A DNA stretch of 64,000 nucleotides, from the NCBI RefSeq assembly GCF_009829925.1, contig NZ_SNVJ01000012.1, positions 62,001 to 126,000 on the forward strand, in the 5' to 3' direction. A program made the position numbers and the translations under genes. The DNA comes from Teichococcus coralli (GTDB lineage: Bacteria > Pseudomonadota > Alphaproteobacteria > Acetobacterales > Acetobacteraceae). The notes beneath the pieces are model-generated. The model did no database searches and was not told where the DNA came from. It saw only the letters and a program-made list of their open reading frames with translations. Positions 7,342 through 15,306 of this stretch are shown here, piece after piece. Each line of letters opens with the position of its first letter. Positions within the stretch are counted from its first letter, which is position 1.

Positions 7342-8907
7342 TCACGGGCAGGTCCAGCGCCAGCCGAGGATACCGGCGGTGACCGGCCAGCCATGCCCGT
7401 GCGGCTCGATCTGCGTCCTGCCGAGGTCGAAGCAGCGGTTGGCGAGGTAGATGTGGTCGAGGTTGACCAACCAGGCCCAGGCGGCGTCGCCCTTCATGCC
7501 GTATCCGGTGGTGCCGTCCCATTCCGCGGCGCGCCATTCCGGCAGCGAAGCCTCCAGCGAGGGCGCGGCCTGGGCGGCGGCGAAATGCGCCTCCACGGCG
7601 GGGCTCGTGTAGCGCCCCGCATTGAAGAAACCGTGCCCGATGCCGGCGGCGGAATAGAGGTTGTGGACCTCGGCCGGGTTGTGGCTGCCCCAGCCGAAGA
7701 TCACGGGGCGGCTGGCCATCAGCCGGCGCGTGTCCTCCCGGCTGCGGCCCTCCGGCTCGATGGCGATGCCGAGCGGGCGCAGCATCTCCGCCACGGTGAG
7801 CGCCAGGGCCTGCCGGGTGCTGTCGCCGGCGAAGTAGATCAGCGGGAGGCGCGCGGGCTGGCCGCTCCTGGCGCGGATGCCGTCCGGGCCGGGACGCCAG
7901 CCGGCCTCGTCCAGCAGGCGGGCGGCGCCCTCCGGGTCGGCATCCGGCAGGCGCGCCTCAGGGTTGGACCAGGGCAGCCCGTCCGCCGGGCCATAGGCGG
8001 GCGTGCCGAAGCCGAGCAGCGCCGCCTGGACCAGCGCGCGGCGGTCGAGCGCGATGTTGATGGCGCGGCGGATGGCGGGATCGGCGGTGACGTCGTTGCC
8101 GGTGGCGCCCTCGGCCGGCTGCATGGGGAAGACGATGCCGCGGTTGTCCACCGAGCGGACCACCACCCGGCGCATCCCTGCCGGCACGCGGGTGGCGAGG
8201 CTGGGCGGCACCGCCAGGAGGTCGAGCTGCCCGGCCATGGCGGCGGCATGGCTGGCGGCCTCGCCGGTGAACAGGAAGGTCAGCCGGGCGAAGGCCGGCC
8301 TCGGGCCGTAGTATTCCGGGTTGGCCTCGGCGATCAGCTGCTGCCCGGGCGACCAGAGCACCAGCCGGTAGGGGCCGGAGCCGACGGGGTGGCGCGCATA
8401 GTCCGGCCCGTATTTGGCGGACGGCACGATGCCGAGGGTGAAGAAGCTTTCCGCGAAGGTGATCTGCGGCGCCTTCAGCGCCAGGCGCAGGCTGTGCGGC
8501 CCGGTGACGCGCGCCTCGCGCAGCGCGGAGAGGTCCACCGCCCCGCCGGCCTTCGCGGCGGTGTTGAAGGTGAAGGCGACGTCCTCCGCGGTGAGCGGCG
8601 CGCCGTCGGAGAAGCGGGCGTCCTCGCGCAGCGCGATGTCCCAGCTCAGCCGGTCGTCCGAAAGCTGCCAGCGCGTCGCCAGGTCGGGCTGGGTGGCGAG
8701 GTCGGCGTCACGCCGCAGCAGGGTGGACTGGAACAGCGGATGCCCGTACTCGCCCCAGCCCTGGATCGGGTCGTAGCCGCGCTCCGGCTCGCCCGGCAGC
8801 GCCAGCACCAGCGCGGTCCGCGGCGCGGCGGCGGCGGGCGCGGCGAGGGAAAGGGCGAGCAGCAGGGCTGGACCGGGCGCGGCCAGCCGGCGCAGGGTGA
8901 GGAACAA
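7342..8907 (-). CDS. nikA: Nickel ABC transporter periplasmic binding protein NikA
   Basis: A 521-residue solute-binding protein of the SBP_bac_5 family. It has a signal peptide (FLTLRRLAAPGPALLLALSL, cleavage near APAAAA) and the family signature DDRLSWDIALREDARFSDG, followed by LTAEDVAF. Length matches NikA. The start is inferred to be TTG at 8907, because no ATG/GTG fits between the NikR box and the signal peptide and a GGAG lies about nine bases before it. Transcription should begin near the NikR operator at 8956-8983, so nickel sufficiency would switch the whole nikABCDE operon off. Confidence 0.88.
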   Translation of the reverse strand: MFLTLRRLAAPGPALLLALSLAAPAAAAPRTALVLALPGEPERGYDPIQGWGEYGHPLFQSTLLRRDADLATQPDLATRWQLSDDRLSWDIALREDARFSDGAPLTAEDVAFTFNTAAKAGGAVDLSALREARVTGPHSLRLALKAPQITFAESFFTLGIVPSAKYGPDYARHPVGSGPYRLVLWSPGQQLIAEANPEYYGPRPAFARLTFLFTGEAASHAAAMAGQLDLLAVPPSLATRVPAGMRRVVVRSVDNRGIVFPMQPAEGATGNDVTADPAIRRAINIALDRRALVQAALLGFGTPAYGPADGLPWSNPEARLPDADPEGAARLLDEAGWRPGPDGIRARSGQPARLPLIYFAGDSTRQALALTVAEMLRPLGIAIEPEGRSREDTRRLMASRPVIFGWGSHNPAEVHNLYSAAGIGHGFFNAGRYTSPAVEAHFAAAQAAPSLEASLPEWRAAEWDGTTGYGMKGDAAWAWLVNLDHIYLANRCFDLGRTQIEPHGHGWPVTAGILGWRWTCP

Positions 8908-8955
8908 GGCGGTCGCTCCGGTGCGTGGCGGCCGCAACAGTTTGGGCAGGAAGCA

Positions 8956-8983
8956 GTATGACGTCCAGGGCGAAACTTCATAC
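8956..8983. promoter_or_regulatory. NikR operator, perfect GTATGA-N16-TCATAC
   Basis: GTATGA at 8956-8961 and TCATAC at 8978-8983 are separated by exactly 16 bp, the E. coli NikR consensus with no mismatch. The site lies about 50 bp upstream of the nikA start and 80 bp upstream of nikR, so one box could control both directions. Confidence 0.93.
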
Positions 8984-9002
8984 TCGTCGGCCCCGCGGCG
9001 CG

Positions 9003-9062
9003 TGGGAGAGCGTTCCCTGGGCGCGGGGGGAGAGCGCCCCCTGGGCGCGGGGGGAGAGCGCC
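9003..9062 (+). repeat. 24-bp tandem repeat in the nikR leader
   Basis: About 2.5 copies of a 24-bp unit (GGGGAGAGCGCCCCCTGGGC plus four bases) occupy 9003-9062. The last partial copy supplies the Shine-Dalgarno (GGGGAGAG) of nikR. Each unit therefore carries a potential ribosome-binding sequence, and copy number could alter nikR expression. Confidence 0.7.
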
Positions 9063-9064
9063 GC

Positions 9065-9529
9065 ATGCAGCGGGTGACGGTGACGCTGGACGATGACCTG
9101 GTGGCCGAGCTGGACCGGCTGGTGGCGCGGCGGGGCGACGGCAACCGCTCCGAGACGGTGCGCGACCTGCTGCGCGACGGGCTGAGGGAGAGTGCGGCCG
9201 CCGCCGGCGAGGAAGGAGCAAGCCTGGGCGCCCTGGTCTATACCTACGCGCATGAGCAGCGCGACCTGGCGCGGCGGCTGACGGGCGCCTTCCACCACCA
9301 CCACGACCTTTCCGTCTCCTCGCTGCACCTGCACCTGGACCAAGACATGTGCCTGGAGATCGCGGTGCTCCGGGGAGAGGCGGGGGCGCTGCGGCACTTC
9401 GCCGAGCACGTCATGGCCGAGCGCGGCGTGCGCCACGGGCGGCTGGTGCTGCTGCCGGACGCCGCCGCGGAGGAGAAGGCCCGGGAAAAGGCCGGGGGAG
9501 AAGGCCAGGGGCGCCGCCCCCGGGGTTAG
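9065..9529 (+). CDS. nikR: Nickel-responsive regulator NikR
   Basis: The N-terminal ribbon-helix-helix (RVTVTLDDDLVAELDRLV, then NRSETVRDLLRDGL) binds DNA. The C-terminal ACT-like domain carries the four high-affinity nickel ligands His77, His88, His90 and Cys96 within HHHHDLSVSSLHLHLDQDMC, equivalent to E. coli H76/H87/H89/C95. Nickel-bound NikR represses the nik importer. The start at 9065 has a strong GGGGAG. The protein carries about 20 extra charged, Gly/Arg-rich residues after the conserved end (AEEKAREKAGG onward), which look like read-out of an intergenic repeat and may be dispensable. It faces nikA divergently. Confidence 0.95.
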   Translation: MQRVTVTLDDDLVAELDRLVARRGDGNRSETVRDLLRDGLRESAAAAGEEGASLGALVYTYAHEQRDLARRLTGAFHHHHDLSVSSLHLHLDQDMCLEIAVLRGEAGALRHFAEHVMAERGVRHGRLVLLPDAAAEEKAREKAGGEGQGRRPRG

Positions 9530-9545
9530 CCCTCGGGGAACGCCG

Positions 9546-9568
9546 CCGGGGGGATAGCTTCCCCCCGG
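9546..9568. terminator. Strong GC hairpin between convergent nikR and HU genes
   Basis: CCGGGGGGA and TCCCCCCGG form a 9-bp perfect stem with a 5-base loop. The hairpin sits between two convergent genes, so it could stop transcription from both sides. There is no T-tract, which is common for this genome. Confidence 0.55.
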
Positions 9569-9609
9569 ACCCCCCCCCTCCCGGGCGGGGAAGGCCGTGC
9601 GGCCCCGGC

Positions 9610-9645
9610 TTAGCCCAGGCGGTCCTTTTAGCCCAGGCGGTCCTT
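9610..9645 (-). repeat. Tandem duplication of the last six codons of the HU gene
   Basis: An 18-bp unit (read on the minus strand AAGGACCGCCTGGGCTAA, coding KDRLG-stop) is repeated exactly back to back. The first copy on that strand ends the HU gene; the second lies directly beyond its stop. Confidence 0.85.
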
Positions 9646-9921
9646 GAGGTCCTTGGCGGGCTTGAACTTCACGCCCTTGCTGGCGGCGATCTGCACGACC
9701 TCGCCGGTGGCGGGGTTGCGGCCCTGGCGCGCGGCGCGCTCGCTGATGGCGAAGCTGCCGAAGCCGGCCAGGCGAACCTCGCGGCCCGCGCCGAGGGCGT
9801 CAGCCATCGTCGCCAGCGCGGCCTTCAGCAGGGCATCGGCCTGGGTCTTCGGCAGGCCAGTGGCCGAGGCCGCGGCGTCGATCAGATCCTGGCGGCTGAG
9901 GGGGCGGGATTCTTCGGTCAA
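9628..9921 (-). CDS. HU family DNA-binding protein
   Basis: A 97-residue histone-like protein. N-terminal helices (SRQDLIDAAASATGL) form the dimer core, and the beta arm carries the family signature VRLAGFGSFAISERAARQGR and NPATGEVVQIAAS. The end KFKPAKDLKDRLG is typical. It bends and compacts DNA as a homo- or heterodimer. It stands alone between convergent nikR and an intergenic region. The final six codons including the stop are duplicated in the trailing DNA. Confidence 0.95.
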   Translation of the reverse strand: MTEESRPLSRQDLIDAAASATGLPKTQADALLKAALATMADALGAGREVRLAGFGSFAISERAARQGRNPATGEVVQIAASKGVKFKPAKDLKDRLG

Positions 9922-10096
9922 GTTGCGCTCCGAAAGCTGAGGTTGGCAAGGCGCAGGAGAGACACGCTTCAGTTGGCCCGGTCAAGCCAAGCTCCCCGCC
10001 GGCAGGGAGCAAAGCCGCCCCTTCGGCCGGGTTTTCCACCGGAAATTGTGGGTTGCGGCAGAAAGGTGACATCCCCGCCCGTCCGCCGGGCCTGGC

Positions 10097-10705
10097 TCAG
10101 CGCCAGGAGCGGAGGATCTCCTCCGTGCTCACCGCCTCGATCTGCTGGCCGAAGCGCTCGTTGTAGAGGGTCAGCAAGGCGTCGTGCGTGCGGTCGGAGG
10201 AGGAGCAGAGCGCATCGGTCGGGATCACCACCCGGTAGCCCAGGTCCACCGCCCCCATCACCGTGGCCAGCACGCAGACATCCGTCTCCGCGCCGCTGAT
10301 CACCAGCGTGTCGACGCCGCGTGCCCGCAGGCGCTCATGCAGGCCGGAGGCGGTCCAGGGCGAGTAGACCGGCTTGTCCACGATCTCGGCCGGCGGCACC
10401 AGCTTGGCCAGCGGCGGCAGCAGCTCCGTGGCGCCAGGGGGAAGCTGCGCGAGCGTCATCTCCGACCAGCGCTCGAAGTAGCGGCGCCAGGTGCCGCTGC
10501 GCTGATCCGGGCGCTCGGGCGGGATGAAGCGGGTGAAGACGGTGCGCGCGGGAAAGGCCCTGGCGAGTCGCTCGACCATCGGCAGCACCCGCTTCATCCA
10601 GGGTGTCTCCCAGGGGCCCTCGGCGAACAGGCGCTGCATGTCGATGCAAAGATGCACGCAGCTTTCCGTCAGCGGTCCGTGCTTCAGGTGCTCCTGTGGC
10701 GGCAT
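10097..10705 (-). CDS. Isochorismatase-family cysteine hydrolase
   Basis: A 202-residue alpha/beta hydrolase of the isochorismatase/nicotinamidase superfamily. The catalytic triad is visible as Asp22 in CIDMQRLF, Lys in DKPVYSPW and Cys in SGAETDVCVLATV, with the family's non-prolyl cis-peptide region just before the Cys. Substrates range from isochorismate to nicotinamide and N-carbamoyl amides; nothing in the context decides. The ATG at 10705 has AGGAAG upstream. It is followed by HU and preceded by a LysR gene on the same strand. Confidence 0.88.
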   Translation of the reverse strand: MPPQEHLKHGPLTESCVHLCIDMQRLFAEGPWETPWMKRVLPMVERLARAFPARTVFTRFIPPERPDQRSGTWRRYFERWSEMTLAQLPPGATELLPPLAKLVPPAEIVDKPVYSPWTASGLHERLRARGVDTLVISGAETDVCVLATVMGAVDLGYRVVIPTDALCSSSDRTHDALLTLYNERFGQQIEAVSTEEILRSWR

Positions 10706-10785
10706 GGCGGCTTCCTCTCTCCATCATCCGGCAGAAGGAACTGGAATGGCGGAAGAAGGATGCAGGGCCGCCAATCCGCGCCCCG

Positions 10786-11694
10786 TCAGCTTGCCGCCAC
10801 CCCGCTGCCGGGCAGGGTGTGCCGCACCGCCTCCACCAGTGCCTCGGCCGCAGGGGAAAGGCTGCCGCCGCGCCGGCGGAGCAGCAGGATGCCGCGGCGC
10901 ATCGCGGATGCCGCGATCGGGAGGGTCTGCAGCACCGGCGCCAGCCGCAGGTCGAGGGCCGCGGCCGGCAGCACGCCGATGCCCAGCCCGGCGCGCACCA
11001 GCGCCACGGCGGTGCTCATGTAGGTCGCCTCATAGGCCGGGCGCAGCACCAGCCCGGCCTCGGCGAAGGCACGCTCGGCGAGCGCCCGCACGCTGCTGCC
11101 GGGGTCGGTCAGCACCAGCGGCTCGGCCGAAAGGATGGCCGGCGTCAGGCAGGCCGCCGCGGCCAGCGCATGGCCGGGCGGCAGCACCGCCACCAGGTCG
11201 TCCTCGAAGAGCGGCTCGGCCTCCAGGCTGGCATCCGGGCCAGGCAGGGTGCCGATTCCCAGCTCCGCCTCGCCGGCCTTGACCCGTTCCGCCACCCGCC
11301 CGGCCACGACATCCTGCACCAGCACGCGGATGCCGGGATGCGCCTGCCGCAGCCGGACGAGGGCCGCCGGCAGCAGCGTCGCCGCCACCGAGGGCAGCAC
11401 CGCCAGATGCACCGTCCCCGAGCGCCCGGCCGCCTGCTCCCGCGCTCCGGCGACCACCTCGTCCAGCGCGTCGAGCACGCGGCGGAAGGCCTGAGCCGTG
11501 CCCAGCCCCGCCGCGGTCGGCCGCACGCCGCGCGCTGAACGCTCGAACAGGGTGAGGCCCAGCGCCTCCTCCAGCCCGCGGATCTGCACGGTCAGGGCAG
11601 GCTGGGACAGGTGGAGCCGGGCGGCGGCGCGGCCGAAGCTGCCCGTTTCCACGGCGGCGACCAGGGCGCGGAGCTGGCGCAGGGAGATGGCCAT
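10786..11694 (-). CDS. LysR family transcriptional regulator
   Basis: A 302-residue LTTR. The N-terminal winged helix reads LRQLRALVAAVETGSFGRAA followed by RLHLSQPALTVQIRGLEEAL. The C-terminal periplasmic-binding-like effector domain contains VRAGLGIGVLPAAAL. It is divergent from the Bug-receptor/AtuA cluster, from which it is separated by 114 bp, so it most likely controls that cluster in response to the substrate or a product. Effector unknown. Confidence 0.92.
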   Translation of the reverse strand: MAISLRQLRALVAAVETGSFGRAAARLHLSQPALTVQIRGLEEALGLTLFERSARGVRPTAAGLGTAQAFRRVLDALDEVVAGAREQAAGRSGTVHLAVLPSVAATLLPAALVRLRQAHPGIRVLVQDVVAGRVAERVKAGEAELGIGTLPGPDASLEAEPLFEDDLVAVLPPGHALAAAACLTPAILSAEPLVLTDPGSSVRALAERAFAEAGLVLRPAYEATYMSTAVALVRAGLGIGVLPAAALDLRLAPVLQTLPIAASAMRRGILLLRRRGGSLSPAAEALVEAVRHTLPGSGVAAS

Positions 11695-11808
11695 AAGAAA
11701 CCTCTATGACTGCTCCAGAATCTTACAATTTGCATAATGGAGCAATCCGCCGCTCCAATTCCCTCAAAGCGGCCGGCCGAAGATGCCGCGCCCGATGAGG
11801 AGACGGAC

Positions 11809-12804
11809 ATGCCCCGCATCACAACCCCTCGCCGCGCCCTGCTGGGCGGCGCCCTCGCCACCCTGGCGGCGCCGCTCCTGGCGCCCCGTGCCCGGGCGCA
11901 GCAGGCCTGGCCGGACCGGCCGATCCGCCTGATCGTGCCCTTCGGCGCCGGCACCAGCACCGATATGGTGGCGCGGCTGATGACGCCGCGCATGTCCGAG
12001 ATCCTGGGCCAGAGCATCGTGGTGGAGAACCGCGCTGGCGCGGGCGGCGTGGTGGGCAGCGACGCCGTCGCCAAGGCGGCGCCCGACGGCTACACGCTCT
12101 GCCTCGGCAGCATCGCCTCGCATTCGGTGAACATGTCGCTGATGCCCTCGATGCCCTACGACGTGATGCGCGACTTCACGCCCATCTCGCTGGTCACCGA
12201 GGCGCCGAACCTGCTGGTGGTCTCGCCCGGAGTGCCGGCCAGGACGCTGCCCGAGTTCGTCGCCTGGGCCAAACAGCAGCGGGACGGCGTCAGCTACGCC
12301 TCGGCCGGCAACGGCACCTCCAGCCACCTCGCCGGCGAGCTGCTGAAGCTGAAGACCGGCGCGCCGCTGGTGCACGTGCCCTACCGCAGCGGCGCGCAGG
12401 CGGTGACGGACGTGATCGCCGGCACGGTGCCGATGACCATCTACCAGGTCGCCGCCGTGCTGCCCTTCGTGCAGGAGGGCAGGCTGCGGGCGCTGGCCAC
12501 CACCTCGGCCAAGCGGCTGGACGTGGTGCCGGAGATCCCCACCGCCATCGAGCAGGGCGTGGCCGACTTCGACGTCGCCGCCTGGCACGGGCTGTTCGGC
12601 CCGGCGAAGCTGCCCGAGCCGGTCCGCGACCGCATCCACGCGGCGCTGCGCGAGTCGCTCTTCGCACCCGAGATGAAGGCGCAGCTGGAGAAGCAGGGGC
12701 TGGTGCCAATCGCCCTGCCGCCGGCCGAGTTCCGCCCCTGGCTGGAGGCGGACATCGCCAAGTGGCGCGAGGTGGTGCGCGTCTCCGGCGCGCGGGCGGA
12801 CTGA
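11809..12804 (+). CDS. Tripartite tricarboxylate transporter (Bug-family) receptor
   Basis: An exported 331-residue receptor. It has a Tat-like signal (RRALLGGALATLAAPLLAP, cleavage after RARA) and the Bug family blocks WPDRPIRLIVPFGAGTSTD, VVENRAGAGGVVGSDAVA and PDGYTLCLGSIAS, then PYRSGAQAVTDVIAGTVPM. Bug receptors bind carboxylates for TctAB-type membrane partners, which are not encoded here, so it is an orphan receptor. I chose ATG 11809 (GAGGAGACGGAC upstream) over the in-frame ATG 11737. It forms an operon with the two downstream AtuA-like genes. Confidence 0.92.
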   Translation: MPRITTPRRALLGGALATLAAPLLAPRARAQQAWPDRPIRLIVPFGAGTSTDMVARLMTPRMSEILGQSIVVENRAGAGGVVGSDAVAKAAPDGYTLCLGSIASHSVNMSLMPSMPYDVMRDFTPISLVTEAPNLLVVSPGVPARTLPEFVAWAKQQRDGVSYASAGNGTSSHLAGELLKLKTGAPLVHVPYRSGAQAVTDVIAGTVPMTIYQVAAVLPFVQEGRLRALATTSAKRLDVVPEIPTAIEQGVADFDVAAWHGLFGPAKLPEPVRDRIHAALRESLFAPEMKAQLEKQGLVPIALPPAEFRPWLEADIAKWREVVRVSGARAD

Positions 12805-12807
12805 GGC

Positions 12808-14214
12808 ATGGCCTTCGACCGTCCCTCCTCCGCCCTGCTGCGCATCGGCTGCGGCTCCGGCTTCTCGGGCGACCGGCTCGATGCGCCGGGGCCGGTGGTG
12901 GAGGCGCTGGTCGCCGCCGCCGGCCCCGCCGCGCTGATGCTGGAGGTGCTGGGCGAGCGCACCCTCGCTCTGGCCCAGCGCGAGCGGCTGCACCGGCCGG
13001 AGGCGGGCTTCGAGCCGGCGCTGCTCGACCTGCTGTGGCCGGTCCTGGCGCGTTGCGCCGCGCACGGCATTCCCATCGTCACCAATGGCGGCGCCGCCAA
13101 CCCGCGCGGCGCGGCGCGGGCCGTGCTGGGGCTGGCGCGCGAGCTGGGCCTGCCCGACCTGCGCGTCGGCGTGGTGGAGGGCGACGACATCCGCGGCACC
13201 GGCGCGCTGGCCGACCTCGACCCCTGGGAGGGCGATGCGGGCGCGGTGCTGGAGCCGGACAAGGTGATCGCCGCCAACGTCTATCTCGGCGCCGCGCCGA
13301 TCGCCGAGGCGCTGCGGCGGGGCGCGCAGGTGGTGGTCACCGGCCGCTGCTCCGACCCCGCCCTGGCGCTTGGCCCGATGCTGGCGCATTTCGGCTGGGC
13401 AGAGGACGACTGGGACCGGCTCGCCGCCGGCACCATGGCCGGGCACCTGCTGGAATGCGGCGCGCAGGTCACCGGCGGCTACTTCGCCGACCCCGGCGTG
13501 AAGGACGTTCCCGGGGATGCCCTGGGCATGGCGACGCTGGGCTTCCCGATCGCCGAGATCGGCGCCGAGGGCAGCGTGCTGATCACCAAGCCCGCCGGCA
13601 CCGGCGGCCGGGTGGACCGGCAGACCGTGACCGAGCAGCTCCTCTACGAGCTGCACGATCCCGCCGCCTACCTGACGCCCGACGTGGTGCTGGACATCAC
13701 GGGCGTCACCGCCGCCGAGGAGGCGCCGGACCGCGTGCGGCTGGCCGGCGCCCGCGGCCGCCCCCGGCCGGAGCGGCTGAAGGCCACGGTCAGCCTGCCC
13801 GGCGGCTGGCTGGGCGAGGGCGAGATCTCCTATGCCGGGCCGAATGCCCGCGCCCGCGCGGAGCTTGCCGGCCGCACCCTGCTGGAGCGGTTGAAGCTGC
13901 TGGGGCTGGAGGGCCAGGCGCGGCTCGACCTGATCGGCGTGGTCAGCGTGTTCGACGGCGACGCGGGCGCGTTGCGCGAGGCCAGCGGCCACAGCCCCGC
14001 CGACCTGCGCCTGCGGCTGGCCTTCGCCAGCGAGGGCCGCGCGGCGGCGGAGCGGGCGGCGCGCGAGGTGCTGTCGCTCTATTGCTGTGGCCCGGCGGGC
14101 GGCGGCGGCGTGCGCACCCGCGTGACGGACCGCATCCGCACCTTGTCCTTCCTGGTGCCGCGCGAGCGGCTGGCGCCGCGCGTGTCGCTGCTTTCGCTGG
14201 AGGAGGCGGCATGA
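12808..14214 (+). CDS. AtuA-like acyclic terpene utilisation protein (DUF1446)
   Basis: A 468-residue protein of the DUF1446/AtuA family. Recognisable blocks are LRIGCGSGFSGDR near the N-terminus, then IPIVTNGGAANPRGAA, VVEGDDIRGTG, VVVTGRCSDPALALGPMLAH and KPAGTGGRVDRQTVTEQLLY. AtuA is required for citronellol/geraniol catabolism in Pseudomonas, but the biochemical reaction of the family is unclear, and many members sit in carboxylate or hydroxy-acid gene clusters like this one. The 3-prime end overlaps the next gene by 4 bp (ATGA). Confidence 0.85.
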   Translation: MAFDRPSSALLRIGCGSGFSGDRLDAPGPVVEALVAAAGPAALMLEVLGERTLALAQRERLHRPEAGFEPALLDLLWPVLARCAAHGIPIVTNGGAANPRGAARAVLGLARELGLPDLRVGVVEGDDIRGTGALADLDPWEGDAGAVLEPDKVIAANVYLGAAPIAEALRRGAQVVVTGRCSDPALALGPMLAHFGWAEDDWDRLAAGTMAGHLLECGAQVTGGYFADPGVKDVPGDALGMATLGFPIAEIGAEGSVLITKPAGTGGRVDRQTVTEQLLYELHDPAAYLTPDVVLDITGVTAAEEAPDRVRLAGARGRPRPERLKATVSLPGGWLGEGEISYAGPNARARAELAGRTLLERLKLLGLEGQARLDLIGVVSVFDGDAGALREASGHSPADLRLRLAFASEGRAAAERAAREVLSLYCCGPAGGGGVRTRVTDRIRTLSFLVPRERLAPRVSLLSLEEAA

Positions 14215-14636
14215 GCGCCGTTCTGCCGCAGGATCCGTTCCGCAGCGTCCCGCTGCAAGATCTGTCCCGCAGCGTCCCGCTGCAAGATCTGTCCCGCAGC
14301 GTCCCGCTGCAAGATCCGTCCCGCAGCGTCCCGCTGCACCGGCTCGCGCATGCCCGCGCCGGCGACAAGGGCAACCGGCTGAACCTCTCGCTGATCGCTC
14401 ATCGCGCCGAGGACTGGCCGCTGCTGGCGCGCGAAGTGACCGAGGCGCGCGTGCTGGCGCTTTTCGCGCATCGCGGCGCCACGGCGGTGCGGCGCTACGA
14501 CCTGCCGGCGCTGGGCGCCTTCAACTTCGTCATCGAGGATGTGCTGCAGGGTGGCGTGAACGGCGCGCTGAACCTCGATGGGCACGGCAAGAGCCTGTCC
14601 TTCCTGCTGCTGGGGATGACGGTCGAGGTCGCGTAG
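14211..14636 (+). CDS. AtuA-associated small subunit with N-terminal repeat array
   Basis: The conserved part begins near residue 44 with LHRLAHARAGDKGNRLNLSL, the mark of the small domain that in many genomes is fused to the C-terminus of AtuA. Here it is a separate gene, translationally coupled to its partner (ATGA overlap at 14211). The first 40 residues are an in-frame tandem repeat of about RSVPLQDLS, encoded by 27-bp DNA units, which relatives would not be expected to have. The two proteins probably form one complex. Function is as uncertain as for AtuA. Confidence 0.8.
   Translation: MSAVLPQDPFRSVPLQDLSRSVPLQDLSRSVPLQDPSRSVPLHRLAHARAGDKGNRLNLSLIAHRAEDWPLLAREVTEARVLALFAHRGATAVRRYDLPALGAFNFVIEDVLQGGVNGALNLDGHGKSLSFLLLGMTVEVA
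14223..14338 (+). repeat. 27-bp in-frame tandem repeat array
   Basis: Unit start CGCAGCGTCCCGCTGCAAGA (27 bp in all) occurs at 14241, 14268, 14295 and, partially, 14322, with a degenerate half copy before it. Copies are nearly identical, which suggests recent slippage expansion. Confidence 0.9.
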
Positions 14637-14763
14637 GGCTGGGGGAATGAGTTCTCCAAGCCCCCTTCCTTTTTCTTCGCGTTTCCCGGGCTGGCGGAAA
14701 GCGCTGCGCCGAACTGAAAAATGAAGATGGGGGTTCGGGGGAATTCCTTCCCCCGACCTTCTT
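14637..14763. repeat. Intergenic inverted-repeat element, copy A
   Basis: The arms GGGGGAATGAGTTCTCCAAG (continuing CCCCCTTCC) and, on the other strand, GGGGGAAGGAATTCCCCCG (continuing AACCCCCATCTTC) face each other between two convergent genes. Each arm is itself palindromic. It is one of at least four copies of the same family in the window (others at 32414, 45251 and 59193). Confidence 0.75.
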
Positions 14764-15228
14764 TCACTCTTCCGTCGCCTCCGCCACGGGAAGGATCGCG
14801 GTTTCCTTCGCCGAGGTGATGGCCAGGACCGTCTCGGTGCGTTCCACCCCGGCCTGGCCGCGCACCTGGTCGGCGACGAAGCGCTCCAGGGCGGAGAGGT
14901 CGGGCAGGCGCAGCTTCAGCAGGAAGGTCCAGGCGCCGGTGACGGCGTGGCACTCCAGCACCGGCTCGGCCGCGCGCATGGCGATGCGGAAGGCGTTCTC
15001 CTCCCGCCCCGGGCGCATGGAGACGAAGACGAAGGCGAGCAGCGGGCAGCCGATGGCGGCGGGGTCGAGGTCGGCGCGCCAGCCGCGGATGGTGCCGCGC
15101 TCCTCCAGCCGCTTCACCCGCTCGGCGGTGGCGGAGACGGAGAGGCCGGCCACCTTGGCCAGCTCGGCCAGGCCTGCCGCGCCGTTGTCCTGCAAGGCGA
15201 CGAGGATGTTCCGGTCAATCGCGTCCAT
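14764..15228 (-). CDS. Lrp/AsnC family transcriptional regulator
   Basis: A 154-residue regulator. The N-terminal helix-turn-helix reads MDAIDRNILVALQDNG, then LAELAKVAGLSVSATAERVK; the C-terminal RAM/ACT-like domain (CHAVTGAWTFLLKLRLPDLS) binds amino acids and mediates octamer formation. It lies directly downstream of, and on the same strand as, the ornithine decarboxylase gene, with 78 bp between. That makes polyamine or amino acid control plausible, but the target is not shown by the sequence. Confidence 0.93.
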   Translation of the reverse strand: MDAIDRNILVALQDNGAAGLAELAKVAGLSVSATAERVKRLEERGTIRGWRADLDPAAIGCPLLAFVFVSMRPGREENAFRIAMRAAEPVLECHAVTGAWTFLLKLRLPDLSALERFVADQVRGQAGVERTETVLAITSAKETAILPVAEATEE

Positions 15229-15306
15229 CGCGCGAGTTTATCCGGCCACCGGCGGCCGGCAAACGAGAAAGGCAGGCGGGGAGTGGTTATCTCCCCGCCC
15301 GGGCCC

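Noticed and set aside
9349..10299. Plus-strand open frame spanning the HU gene and intergenic region.
   Set aside because: It is low-complexity Arg/Pro/Gly sequence opposite HU and has no start signal or domain.
14223..14340. CRISPR-like appearance of the 27-bp repeats.
   Set aside because: Units are directly adjacent with no unique spacers, lie in frame inside a coding gene, and no cas genes are present.
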